Part shown: piece after piece, positions 1 through 7,265 of the stretch
Numbering within the stretch: the stretch's first letter is position 1
Layout of the letters: the number at the start of each line of letters is the position of its first letter
From: Alphaproteobacteria bacterium
GTDB taxonomy: Bacteria > Pseudomonadota > Alphaproteobacteria > Caulobacterales > Caulobacteraceae
Reading direction: 5' to 3'
Assembly (NCBI GenBank): GCA_028869395.1
Contig: JAGWSE010000302.1
Location: forward strand, 1 to 9,417
Length of the DNA: 9,417 nt
Notes under the pieces: generated by a model
Database searches by the model: none
What the model saw: the letters and a program-made list of their open reading frames with translations, nothing else
What the model was told of the DNA's origin: nothing
Program-made: the position numbers and the translations under genes

Positions 1-581
1 CCACCATCATCCCGCGCGGCCGCGCGCTCGGCATGGTCATGCAGCTGCCCGAGCGGGACAAATACTCCATGACCTACGAGCAGATGACCTCGCGCCTGGC
101 CATCCTGTTCGGCGGCCGCGTCGCCGAGGAGATCATTTTCGGCAAGGAGAAGGTCACCTCGGGCGCGTCCTCCGACATCTCCCAGGCGACCAAGCTCGCC
201 CGCGCCATGGTCACCAAGTGGGGCTTCTCCGACAAGCTCGGCGCGGTGGAGTACGGCGAGAACCAGGAGGAGGTGTTCCTGGGCCACTCGGTGGCGCGCA
301 ACCAGAATGTTTCCGAGGCCACCGCCAAGATCATCGACGAAGAGGTCAAGAAGCTGGTCAAGGCAGGCGAGGAGGAGGCGCGGCGCATCCTCACGACGAA
401 GCTCGAGGACCTGCACACGCTCGCCAGGGCGCTGCTGGAGTACGAGACTCTGTCGGGCGATGAGATCATCAACGTGCTGAAGGGCGTTCCGCCTGTGCGC
501 GAGGAGGCCGAAGCCAAGCGTCCGACCGGCCCATCCGCGGCGGTGCCGATCTCGCCCAGGCCCGATCCCGAGCCGGCGTGA
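1..581 (+). CDS. ftsH: ATP-dependent zinc metalloprotease FtsH, C-terminal part (5' end outside window)
   Basis: FtsH is a hexameric inner-membrane AAA+ zinc protease that degrades misassembled membrane proteins and selected cytosolic regulators. Only about the last 193 codons are here, read from position 3, so the membrane segments, ATPase domain and HEXGH zinc motif lie upstream of the window. The visible part is the M41 peptidase domain: it opens with TIIPRGRALGMVMQLPERD, followed by MTSRLAILFGGRVAEEIIFG and SGASSDISQATKLARAMV. The Asp of SGASSD corresponds to the third zinc ligand in this family. MVTKWGFSDKLG is another family hallmark. The last 30 or so residues, rich in Pro, Glu and Ala, are a typical poorly conserved disordered tail. 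The TGA at 579-581 is followed by a strong hairpin, so ftsH probably ends its transcript here rather than reading into folP. Identification is firm. Confidence 0.97.
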   Translation, partial: TIIPRGRALGMVMQLPERDKYSMTYEQMTSRLAILFGGRVAEEIIFGKEKVTSGASSDISQATKLARAMVTKWGFSDKLGAVEYGENQEEVFLGHSVARNQNVSEATAKIIDEEVKKLVKAGEEEARRILTTKLEDLHTLARALLEYETLSGDEIINVLKGVPPVREEAEAKRPTGPSAAVPISPRPDPEPA

Positions 582-601
582 CGCCAAGCCCTTGAACCCG
601 A

Positions 602-630
602 AAGGCGGTCGCGAAAGCGGCCGCCTTCTT
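602..630. terminator. Bidirectional hairpin terminator between convergent genes
   Basis: The arms AAGGCGGTCGC (602-612) and GCGGCCGCCTT (617-627) pair over 11 bp with one T-G wobble, closed by a GAAA tetraloop. The plus strand continues CTTCTTCGTT, moderately T-rich; the minus strand continues TTTCGGG. It lies 20 nt after the ftsH stop and 8 nt beyond the stop of the convergent small gene, so it probably terminates both. Confidence 0.75.
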
Positions 631-638
631 CGTTGGGC

Positions 639-836
639 TCACTGGCTCTTGAGGATCTTGATCGCCTCTTCGATGACGCGATGTCCCCAGCTGGTGAGGT
701 CCGGCCGCTTCAGCCGCTCGCGCGCGGCCTGCAGCGCCTCCGCGCCGTGCCTGCGGCGCAGGAAGTGAGCTTCATCGAGCGCCTCCCGCTTGAGGCGCTG
801 GCGCCGCCGATACAGGCGGAGCGGGTTCCAGGTCAT
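639..836 (-). CDS. Small conserved-looking hypothetical protein, 65 aa
   Basis: A small basic, probably all-helical protein that begins MTWNPLRLYRRRQRLKREAL and ends VIEEAIKILKSQ. It has no signal peptide, membrane span or recognisable catalytic motif. I prefer this strand because its composition (evenly spread Arg, Lys, Glu, Ala and Leu, few Pro or Gly) looks like a real protein, and because it runs into the shared terminator hairpin at 602-630. I chose the ATG at 834-836 because MTWNP reads like a natural N-terminus. In-frame ATGs at 849-851 and 891-893 would add 5 or 19 residues with an unlikely Gly/Arg-rich sequence. No strong Shine-Dalgarno is visible. From memory, short proteins with an RRRHG...A...RP.LT.WG pattern occur in Caulobacterales, but I know no function. 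The gene diverges from folP. Confidence 0.68.
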   Translation of the reverse strand: MTWNPLRLYRRRQRLKREALDEAHFLRRRHGAEALQAARERLKRPDLTSWGHRVIEEAIKILKSQ

Positions 837-941
837 TGACGCCACTTTCATCGAAGCGGCGTTGACGCCCCGCCGCCCCCCTCGTCCTGGCAAGCCAAGG
901 CCGCTATCTATAGCCCGCTCGTGACGAAATTGCGCTCCCTA

Positions 942-1775
942 ATGGCAAAGCCTGCCTCTGCAACTCACCCGGTCCGGGTCATGGGCGTCGTCAATGTCAC
1001 TCCCGACAGCTTCTACGACGGAGGCCGCCATGGACGCGGCGAGGGCGCGCTGGCGCACGCCCGCCGGCTGATCGTCGACGGCGCCGACATCCTCGACATC
1101 GGCGGCGAGTCGACCCGCCCCGGCGCGGAGCCGGTGGACGAGGCCGAGGAGATCGCGCGCGTGGTCCCGCTCGTCCGCGCGATCCGGGCGGAGAGCGATA
1201 TCGCGATCTCGGTGGACACCATGAAGCCCGCCGTCGCCCGCGCGGCGGTCGAGGCCGGGGCCGGCATGTGGAACGACGTCACCGCCCTGCGCCATGCGCC
1301 GCAGAGCCTCGCGCTCGCCGCCGACCTGGGATGCCAGGTGGTGCTGATGCACATGCAGGGCGAACCGCAGACCATGCAGGCCGAGCCGCGCTATGACGAT
1401 GTGGTGGAAGAGGTCGCCGCCTTCCTCGCCGATCGCGCCGCGGCGGCGATGGCGGCGGGCGTGCCGCGCGAGAGGATCTGGCTCGACCCCGGCGTCGGCT
1501 TCGGTAAGCACATGACCCGGCACAACCTGCCGCTGCTGGGGGGGCTCGAGCGCATCGTGGCGCTGGGGTTTCCTGTGCTCCTGGGCGCTTCCCGCAAGAG
1601 CTTCATCAGCGCCGTCGACGGCGGCGGCCGGCCGGCGGAGGCGCGGCTGGGCGGCTCGATCGCGGCCGCCCTGGCTGGCGCGGCGGCCGGTGTCGCGGCC
1701 GTTCGGGTTCACGACGTGCGGGAGACGGTGCAGGCGCTGCGGGTGTGGGCGGCGATCGCGGCGGCGCGAGGCTAG
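942..1775 (+). CDS. folP: Dihydropteroate synthase
   Basis: Condenses 6-hydroxymethyl-7,8-dihydropterin pyrophosphate with p-aminobenzoate to give 7,8-dihydropteroate in folate synthesis; it is the sulfonamide target and a cytosolic TIM barrel. Signatures in order: MGVVNVTPDSFYDGG near the N-terminus, ILDIGGESTRPGA (first flexible loop), the pterin-binding Asp in ISVDT, Asn in MWNDV, Asp in LDPGVGFGK, Lys in GASRKSF, and the C-terminal RVHDV. All are intact. The length of 277 aa is normal. A GTG at 921, in frame, would add 7 residues (284 aa). Neither start has a clear Shine-Dalgarno, so I chose the ATG at 942, only weakly favoured. A position after ftsH is common in proteobacteria, but the usual partner glmM is absent and thiD follows instead. 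The start of thiD lies 53 nt downstream, so co-transcription is likely. Confidence 0.96.
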   Translation: MAKPASATHPVRVMGVVNVTPDSFYDGGRHGRGEGALAHARRLIVDGADILDIGGESTRPGAEPVDEAEEIARVVPLVRAIRAESDIAISVDTMKPAVARAAVEAGAGMWNDVTALRHAPQSLALAADLGCQVVLMHMQGEPQTMQAEPRYDDVVEEVAAFLADRAAAAMAAGVPRERIWLDPGVGFGKHMTRHNLPLLGGLERIVALGFPVLLGASRKSFISAVDGGGRPAEARLGGSIAAALAGAAAGVAAVRVHDVRETVQALRVWAAIAAARG

Positions 1776-1828
1776 CGCAGGCGCGAAGACGGATGCGCCG
1801 CGCCGGCAAAGCCGCTATCGGCTGGCGC

Positions 1829-2638
1829 ATGCAGCCGCGCGGCCGAGTCCTGATCATCGCCGGGTCCGACTCCGGGGGCGGCGCCGGCGTGCAGGCCGAC
1901 ATCAAGACGGTGACCGTGCTGGGCGGCTATGCGGCGAGCGCCATCACGGCTGTGACCGTCCAGAACACCCGGGGCGTTTCGGCTGTCCATCCGATCCCCC
2001 CCGAGATCGTGGCCGCCCAGGCGCGGGCGGTTCTGGAAGACATCGGCGCCGATGCGGTCAAGCTCGGCATGCTGGGGTCGCGCGCGACGTTAGAGGCGGT
2101 GGCCGACATCCTGGAGGGGGCCCACGGCGTCCCGGCCGTGATCGATCCGGTGATGGCGGCCAAGGGCGGCGCCCTTCTGCTGGAGCGCGGTGCGCTGGCG
2201 GCCTTCAAGGAAAGGCTCCTCGGGCGTGCGGCGCTGCTCACGCCCAACGCGCCGGAGGCCGAAGTCCTGACGGGCCTGCCCGTGACCAGCCTCGATGACC
2301 AGCGCCGAGTGGCGGAGGCGCTGCTCGCGGCCGGCGCCGCCGCCGTGCTGATGAAGGGCGGCCACATCGCGGGCGAACGGGTGATCGACCTTTTGGTCAC
2401 GCCGGCCGGCGAGACGGCCTTCGAGACCGAACGGGCCAAGACGCGCCACACCCACGGCACGGGCTGCACCCTGGCCTCGGCCTGCGCCGCCGGGTTGGCT
2501 CAGGGCCTGCCGCTCGCCGAGGCCGTGGCTCGCGCATGGGCCTACGTCCAGGAGGCGATCGCCCGCGCGCCGGGGTTCGGCCAGGGCCAGGGCCCGCTCG
2601 ACCACGCGTGGCCGGTTCGGCGGGACGGCCGGAGGTGA
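1829..2638 (+). CDS. thiD: Hydroxymethylpyrimidine / phosphomethylpyrimidine kinase
   Basis: Phosphorylates HMP to HMP-P and then HMP-PP for thiamine synthesis and salvage; a cytosolic ribokinase-family enzyme. The 269 aa match the family length. The N-terminal substrate loop AGSDSGGGAGVQADIK is at residues 11-26, the GGYAASAITAVTVQNT motif at 32-47, DPVM at 106-109, LTPNAPEAE at 137-145, Lys176 in LMKGGH, and the anion-hole/catalytic loop HTHGTGCTLAS near 207-217 with Cys213. I placed the start at the ATG at 1829 because MQPRGRVLIIAGSD fits the family N-terminus. In-frame ATGs at 1745 (inside folP) and 1793 would give unlikely Arg/Ala-rich extensions. No good Shine-Dalgarno precedes 1829, so translation may rely on coupling to folP upstream. 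The stop overlaps the next gene's GTG. Confidence 0.95.
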   Translation: MQPRGRVLIIAGSDSGGGAGVQADIKTVTVLGGYAASAITAVTVQNTRGVSAVHPIPPEIVAAQARAVLEDIGADAVKLGMLGSRATLEAVADILEGAHGVPAVIDPVMAAKGGALLLERGALAAFKERLLGRAALLTPNAPEAEVLTGLPVTSLDDQRRVAEALLAAGAAAVLMKGGHIAGERVIDLLVTPAGETAFETERAKTRHTHGTGCTLASACAAGLAQGLPLAEAVARAWAYVQEAIARAPGFGQGQGPLDHAWPVRRDGRR

Positions 2639-3213
2639 ACCGGCAGACGCACCTCGAATCCCGGCTGGAGGCGATCGTGCGCGCCACGCCCAGCCTCATG
2701 CACGTGCTGGCGGTGGCGCGGGGCCTCGACCTGCCCGACTGGATGGTCTTTTCCGGCGCCGTCTACCAGCGGGTGCTCAACGATCTGACCGGCCGCGACG
2801 GCGACTACGGTGTTCGCGACTACGACCTCGGCTATTTCGATCCATCTGACACCTCCTACGAGGCCGAGGACGCGGTGATCCGGCGCGTGGCAGCGGCCTT
2901 CGAGCCGCCGCTGCGCGAGATGGTCGAGGTGCGCAACCAGGCCCGCGTGCACCTGTGGTTCGAAGACAAGTTCGGCGAACCCTATGCGCCGCTCGGATCC
3001 ACAGGGGAAGCGCTGAGCCGATTCGTGAGCCCGCTGTTCGCGGTCGGCGTCCGCCTCGGCGTGGACGACCGCCTAGAAATCGAGGCGCCGTTCGGCCTGG
3101 AGGACCTTTTCGCCCTGCGCCTGCGGCCCAACCCCGGGCGGGTGACCAACGGCTTCGCCAGGACGGCCGCGTCGGTCCGGGCGCGCTGGCCGGAGATCGA
3201 GATCGTCATTTAG
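2635..3213 (+). CDS. Nucleotidyltransferase family protein (DUF925 / NTP_transf_6 type)
   Basis: A 192-aa cytosolic protein of the nucleotidyltransferase-fold family once called DUF925; no substrate is established for it as far as I know. Key sequence: LPDWMVFSGAVYQRVLNDLTG (about residues 33-53) is the family version of the glycine-containing substrate loop, DYDLGYFD (62-69) supplies the D-x-D metal pair, and VRNQARVHLWFEDKFG (about 99-114) is a strong family hallmark. The C-terminal LEDLFALRLRPNPG also fits. The GTG start at 2635 gives MNRQTHLESRLEAIVRA, which agrees with the family N-terminus, and overlaps the thiD stop as GTGA, suggesting translational coupling. A GGAGG at 2631-2635 runs into the GTG itself, too close to serve it, so the start is likely but not certain. 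The next in-frame ATG (2698) would cut off the conserved N-terminal helix. Confidence 0.85.
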   Translation: MNRQTHLESRLEAIVRATPSLMHVLAVARGLDLPDWMVFSGAVYQRVLNDLTGRDGDYGVRDYDLGYFDPSDTSYEAEDAVIRRVAAAFEPPLREMVEVRNQARVHLWFEDKFGEPYAPLGSTGEALSRFVSPLFAVGVRLGVDDRLEIEAPFGLEDLFALRLRPNPGRVTNGFARTAASVRARWPEIEIVI

Positions 3214-3217
3214 CCGC

Positions 3218-3243
3218 TTGGCCAATTGCCCGGCCGCTGTATT
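3218..3243 (+). promoter_or_regulatory. Candidate housekeeping promoter for the PhzF-family gene
   Basis: TTGGCCA (3218-3224) and GCTGTATT (3236-3243), 11 nt apart, resemble the Caulobacter biosynthetic-gene promoter form TTGaCgS-N10-14-GCtANAWC with mismatches. A start near 3250 would leave a short leader with GGAG at 3259-3262. It falls in the 59-nt gap between the nucleotidyltransferase and phzF-like genes. The call rests on a manual pattern match only. Confidence 0.35.
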
Positions 3244-3272
3244 CAGGCCTGCCCTGTCGGAGTAGCCCGCCC

Positions 3273-4088
3273 ATGCGCCAATGGACCGTCGACGCCTTCG
3301 CGAGCACCCCCTTCCGCGGAAATCCCGCCTGCGTGCTGGAGCCGCAGGCGGACTGGCCGGACGCCCAGTGGATGCAGGCGCTGGCCGCCGAGAACAACCA
3401 GGCCGAGACGGCCTTCCTGAAGCCGACCTCCGACCCGTCGCGCTTCGGGCTGCGCTGGTTCACGCCGGGGATGGAGGTGCCGCTGTGCGGCCACGCCACC
3501 CTGGCGTCCGCTCATGTGCTGTTCGCGGAACTGGGCGCGCGCGCCTCGCACATCACCTTCGACACCCAGTCCGGCCCCCTGATCGTCGCGCGCGGGGAGG
3601 GCCTCTACGAGATGGATTTCCCCGCCCAGCCGCCGCGCCGGATCGAGAGCCCGCCGGGTCTCGCCGAGGCTCTCGGCGCCCAGCCGCTGGAGGTCTGGGT
3701 CTCGGCGTACATGGCGGTAGTCTTGAAGGACGAGGATGCGGTGCGGGCGCTGAGGCCCGACATCGGCCGCCTGCACGACATCTCGCGTGACGCCACCCTC
3801 GGTCGCGGCAACGTCGGGGTCGCCGCGACCGCCGACGGCAAGCCGTACGACGTGGTCGACCGCTTCTTCGCGCCCGGATCGGGCGTGGCGGAGGACCCGA
3901 CCACCGGTTCTCTCCATTGCATCCTGACGCCATTGTTCGCCGACAAGCTGGGCCGGGCGACCGTGCGCTTTCACCAGGCCTATCCGGGCCGCGGCGGCGA
4001 CCTGGAATGCGAGCATCGCGGTGACCGCGTGCTGCTGCGCGGCGCGGCGGTCACGGTGGCGGAAAGCGTGCTGCGGATCGCGCCCTGA
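3273..4088 (+). CDS. PhzF-family isomerase (diaminopimelate-epimerase fold)
   Basis: A 271-aa two-lobed protein of the PhzF/DapF-like isomerase family. Family members catalyse proton shifts on small substrates; the characterised one isomerises DHHA in phenazine synthesis, but most relatives have no known substrate. The start is at the ATG in MRQWTVDAFASTPFRGNPAC, with GGAG at 3259-3262 ten nt upstream. Catalytic positions fall at the same numbers as I recall for Pseudomonas PhzF: Glu45 in NQAETAF, His74 in LCGHATLA, Asp208 and Ser213 in EDPTTGS. RWFTPGMEVPLCGHATLA (61-78) and YPGRGGDLE near the C-terminus are further hallmarks. The active site looks intact, so the protein should be a working enzyme. 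No phenazine genes are nearby, so I do not call it phzF. It ends 8 nt before a perfect hairpin. Confidence 0.92.
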   Translation: MRQWTVDAFASTPFRGNPACVLEPQADWPDAQWMQALAAENNQAETAFLKPTSDPSRFGLRWFTPGMEVPLCGHATLASAHVLFAELGARASHITFDTQSGPLIVARGEGLYEMDFPAQPPRRIESPPGLAEALGAQPLEVWVSAYMAVVLKDEDAVRALRPDIGRLHDISRDATLGRGNVGVAATADGKPYDVVDRFFAPGSGVAEDPTTGSLHCILTPLFADKLGRATVRFHQAYPGRGGDLECEHRGDRVLLRGAAVTVAESVLRIAP

Positions 4089-4096
4089 CATGAAGA

Positions 4097-4120
4097 CGCC
4101 CCCGGATCGCTCCGGGGGCG
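4097..4120. terminator. Perfect hairpin terminator between convergent genes
   Basis: CGCCCCCGGA (4097-4106) and TCCGGGGGCG (4111-4120) pair perfectly over 10 bp around a 4-nt loop (TCGC). It lies 8 nt after the PhzF-family stop and 22 nt beyond the stop of the convergent exported-protein gene. On the minus strand the stem is followed by TCTTC; the plus strand lacks a T-run. It may act in both directions, better on the minus strand. Confidence 0.72.
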
Positions 4121-4142
4121 CAAGGTTCGAGCTGAGCGGCGG

Positions 4143-4511
4143 TTAGCGCCAGCGGCGGTAGCCGTTGTAGGCGTAGCCCCGTGTCAGGTTGTCGATGTGG
4201 TCGACCACCCGTTCGAGGCGGTTCACTTCCCACGGTCGCGCCTGACCGGTCTGATAGCGGTAGGCGAGCGGCTGCACCGAGCGCAGCTGCGCGTGAAGCT
4301 GCCGCGCCTGCGGCCACGAAATCCGGCCCTGGCGGGCGGCGTTGTCGATCTTCCACGCCAGTCCGTCGACATAGGGCGTCATCAGACGATTGTCGCGGTT
4401 GTAGGCGTGTTCGTAGCGCCAGGGTTGGGCCTGAGCAGTCGTGGCGACAGTAGCTCCACCAAGCGCAATCGTAGAAGCCGCGACGGCGGCCATCATCTTC
4501 ATCTTGGTCAT
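4143..4511 (-). CDS. Small exported (periplasmic) hypothetical protein, 122 aa
   Basis: The N-terminus MTKMKMMAAVAASTIALGGA followed by TVATTAQAQ is a clear Sec signal peptide: a Lys-containing start, a hydrophobic core, and an A-Q-A site with predicted cleavage after Ala28. The mature protein of about 94 residues is rich in Arg, Tyr, Trp and Gln. It has the pattern I..aaR.G.IS..QA..L...L....pl..ry...g....E...L...vd.Id.L, which resembles the small periplasmic alphaproteobacterial proteins with repeated G-x-(I/L)-(T/S)-x-x-(E/Q)-A helices; this is an inference from pattern, and no function is known to me. The start is supported by AGAGG at 4521-4525 (minus strand), 9 nt before the ATG. It ends WR-stop just before the 4097-4120 hairpin, so it is probably monocistronic. 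Confidence 0.85.
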   Translation of the reverse strand: MTKMKMMAAVAASTIALGGATVATTAQAQPWRYEHAYNRDNRLMTPYVDGLAWKIDNAARQGRISWPQARQLHAQLRSVQPLAYRYQTGQARPWEVNRLERVVDHIDNLTRGYAYNGYRRWR

Positions 4512-4542
4512 TGGTCAGTTCCTCTGCTTTGGGGTCCCTCTG

Positions 4543-4571
4543 CTTAGGCTCTGTCCCGACATGGCCATCAA
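4543..4571 (-). promoter_or_regulatory. Candidate promoter for the exported protein gene
   Basis: On the minus strand TTGATG (4571-4566) and CCTAAG (4548-4543) are separated by 17 nt, a sigma70-like arrangement with a good -35 and a weak -10. Transcription would start near 4536, giving a leader of about 25 nt that contains the AGAGG ribosome binding site. A second, weaker candidate further upstream is GGAAAC (4597-4592) with CGTGTT (4577-4572), reminiscent of ECF-sigma promoters but with short spacing. Confidence 0.3.
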
Positions 4572-4714
4572 AACACGCTTCCGGCGTATTGGTTTCCTGG
4601 ATCCCGCTCGGCCCGATCCCCTAATAACTTCGGTGCGCCGCGGCCTGCGGGGCTGCAGCTCGGAGCAGACCACGGCTGCGGTGACCGGGGTCTGAGGCGT
4701 TCGTTGTGCGGTGT

Positions 4715-6622
<1,908 letters not shown>

Positions 6623-6683
6623 GGCGCTCGGAAATGCCGCACGAGCGCCGGTTCTACCCCTCGAATCCTAACGCTTCGCTCAC

Positions 6684-6763
6684 CGTCCGGGGGTTGGCGT
6701 CGTTAAATGGCACACGTAATGCGCGAAATCGTTGCGCGGGCGCCACACTGCAACCCCCGGACG
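6684..6763. repeat. Long-range perfect inverted repeat, 13-bp arms
   Basis: CGTCCGGGGGTTG (6684-6696) and CAACCCCCGGACG (6751-6763) are exact reverse complements separated by 54 nt, inside the 244-nt gap between the divergent kinase and 6867 genes. The spacer is less GC-rich and contains GCGC...GCGC, which could form an inner stem. Neither side carries a T-run, so it is not an ordinary terminator. It could be a cruciform or operator pair, a structured leader of the kinase mRNA, or a remnant of a dispersed palindromic element. Confidence 0.7.
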
Positions 6764-6775
6764 CAGAAAAATTGG

Positions 6776-6790
6776 TTAACAACCGCTGAA
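6776..6790 (+). promoter_or_regulatory. CtrA-box-like site overlapping a GAATC methylation site
   Basis: TTAA-N7-TGAA (6776-6790) is one mismatch from the CtrA consensus TTAA-N7-TTAA. Its last bases overlap GAATC at 6788-6792, a GANTC target of the CcrM methylase of Caulobacterales. Another GAATC lies at 6663-6667 in the same gap. Function is inferred from motif and lineage. Confidence 0.35.
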
Positions 6791-6792
6791 TC

Positions 6793-6805
6793 GCTTGGTC
6801 CAAGC
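6793..6805. repeat. Short perfect dyad GCTTGG-T-CCAAGC
   Basis: A 6-bp perfect inverted repeat with a single central base sits between the two CtrA-box-like motifs and just touches the downstream one. It could be a dimeric regulator's operator, but a dyad of this size is not rare by chance. Confidence 0.4.
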
Positions 6806-6844
6806 TTAACCATCGGTTTACCGTCCTTTCGCGTTTTGGATTAA
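6806..6844 (+). promoter_or_regulatory. Candidate CtrA-regulated promoter of the 6867 gene
   Basis: TTAACCATCGGTTTA (6806-6820) is a CtrA-like box, one mismatch from TTAA-N7-TTAA, and its left half TTAACCAT is a familiar CtrA half-site form. Its right half overlaps a possible -35, TTTACC (6817-6822), with a weak -10, GATTAA (6839-6844), 16 nt on. A box lying over the -35 is the usual geometry of CtrA-activated promoters. Transcription would start near 6850, giving a leader of about 16 nt with GGGG before the ATG at 6867. Confidence 0.42.
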
Positions 6845-6866
6845 CGCGGGCAAGTCGGGGTTTCAG

Positions 6867-7202
6867 ATGGAAAAGATTTTCGTGGTGAAGCAGCTCGCCA
6901 AGAAGCTGTGGGCGACCGAGGCGGCCGTCGACGCGGCGCTCGTCGAAGCGTCGGAACTGAACCGGGACATCATTCAGGGCCGCAAGGACCTGAACGTCTC
7001 CCCGCTGTTCGCCGGCGAGATCAACGTGAAGCTGCTGGCTGCGATGACGGCGCTCACCGAGGCCCGCGAGGCGATGGCCGCGGTTCACGCCGAGATGGAC
7101 GAGGCCAAGCTGCGCCTCGGCATCCGCACCAAGCTCGATTGGCAGCCGAAGTACCAGGTGACGGCGGTCGAAACCGACCAGACCCTCGCCGAGGTCGGCT
7201 GA
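6867..7202 (+). CDS. Hypothetical cytosolic protein, 111 aa
   Basis: Begins MEKIFVVKQLAKKLWATEAA and ends QTLAEVG. I do not recognise a family with a known function. The sequence has no signal peptide, membrane span or metal motif. It looks mainly alpha-helical: residues 8-36 and 50-83 are long, charged, Ala-rich amphipathic stretches (for example AAMTALTEAREAMAAVHAEM). The segment between them (DLNVSPLFAGEINVK) and the C-terminal LGIRTKLDWQPKYQVTAVE look ordered and are likely conserved. Codon use is typical of the window, so the gene appears native. The start has CGGGG at 6856-6860, 6 nt upstream. It diverges from the hybrid kinase and lies behind CtrA-box-like motifs, which suggests, but does not show, cell-cycle-timed expression. 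A small structural or adaptor protein is possible. Confidence 0.85.
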   Translation: MEKIFVVKQLAKKLWATEAAVDAALVEASELNRDIIQGRKDLNVSPLFAGEINVKLLAAMTALTEAREAMAAVHAEMDEAKLRLGIRTKLDWQPKYQVTAVETDQTLAEVG

Positions 7203-7231
7203 CCACCCGAAAAGTTGCAATAGTTTAACTG

Positions 7232-7265
7232 TATCGCGCCTCTAAAGAGATTTAGGGGCGCGATA
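7232..7265 (+). promoter_or_regulatory. Strong hairpin enclosing the ribosome binding site of the 7265 gene
   Basis: TATCGCGCCTCTAAA (7232-7246) pairs with TTTAGGGGCGCGATA (7251-7265) over 15 bp with one T-G wobble, closed by a GAGA tetraloop. The last base is the A of the ATG at 7265, and the only ribosome-binding-like sequence, AGGGG at 7254-7258, lies inside the 3' arm opposite CCTCT. It could mask translation initiation, as in RNA thermometers and other cis-acting hairpins. Alternatively it is the terminator of the 6867 gene, with the T-rich TGTCTTTTCC that follows, lying 30 nt after that stop. The structure is certain on paper; its role is open. Confidence 0.7.

Noticed and set aside
633..839. 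Plus-strand 68-codon frame opposite the small gene after ftsH
   Set aside because: The minus-strand protein has the more natural helical composition and is placed to use the shared terminator. The plus frame begins inside the terminator tail.
836..868. Two TTGACGCC copies (836-843 and 862-869) as -35 elements for folP
   Set aside because: No acceptable -10 lies at the right distance. The nearest AT-rich block (905-912) is over 35 nt from the second copy.
2955..3272. N-terminal extension of the PhzF-family frame back to 2955
   Set aside because: It overlaps the nucleotidyltransferase gene and encodes Arg/Pro-rich sequence. The family N-terminus and a ribosome binding site agree on the ATG at 3273.
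4441..4695. Possible 84-codon plus-strand gene in the gap between the exported protein and the kinase
   Set aside because: It overlaps the signal-peptide coding region on the other strand, has no ribosome binding site, and has no recognisable or well-composed sequence. I see no gene in 4512-4714.
7214..7235. AT-rich stretch TTGCAA...TTTAAC...TGTATC as a promoter for the 7265 gene
   Set aside because: The elements do not sit at promoter spacing, and a start there would remove the 5' arm of the hairpin. It is too weak to call.
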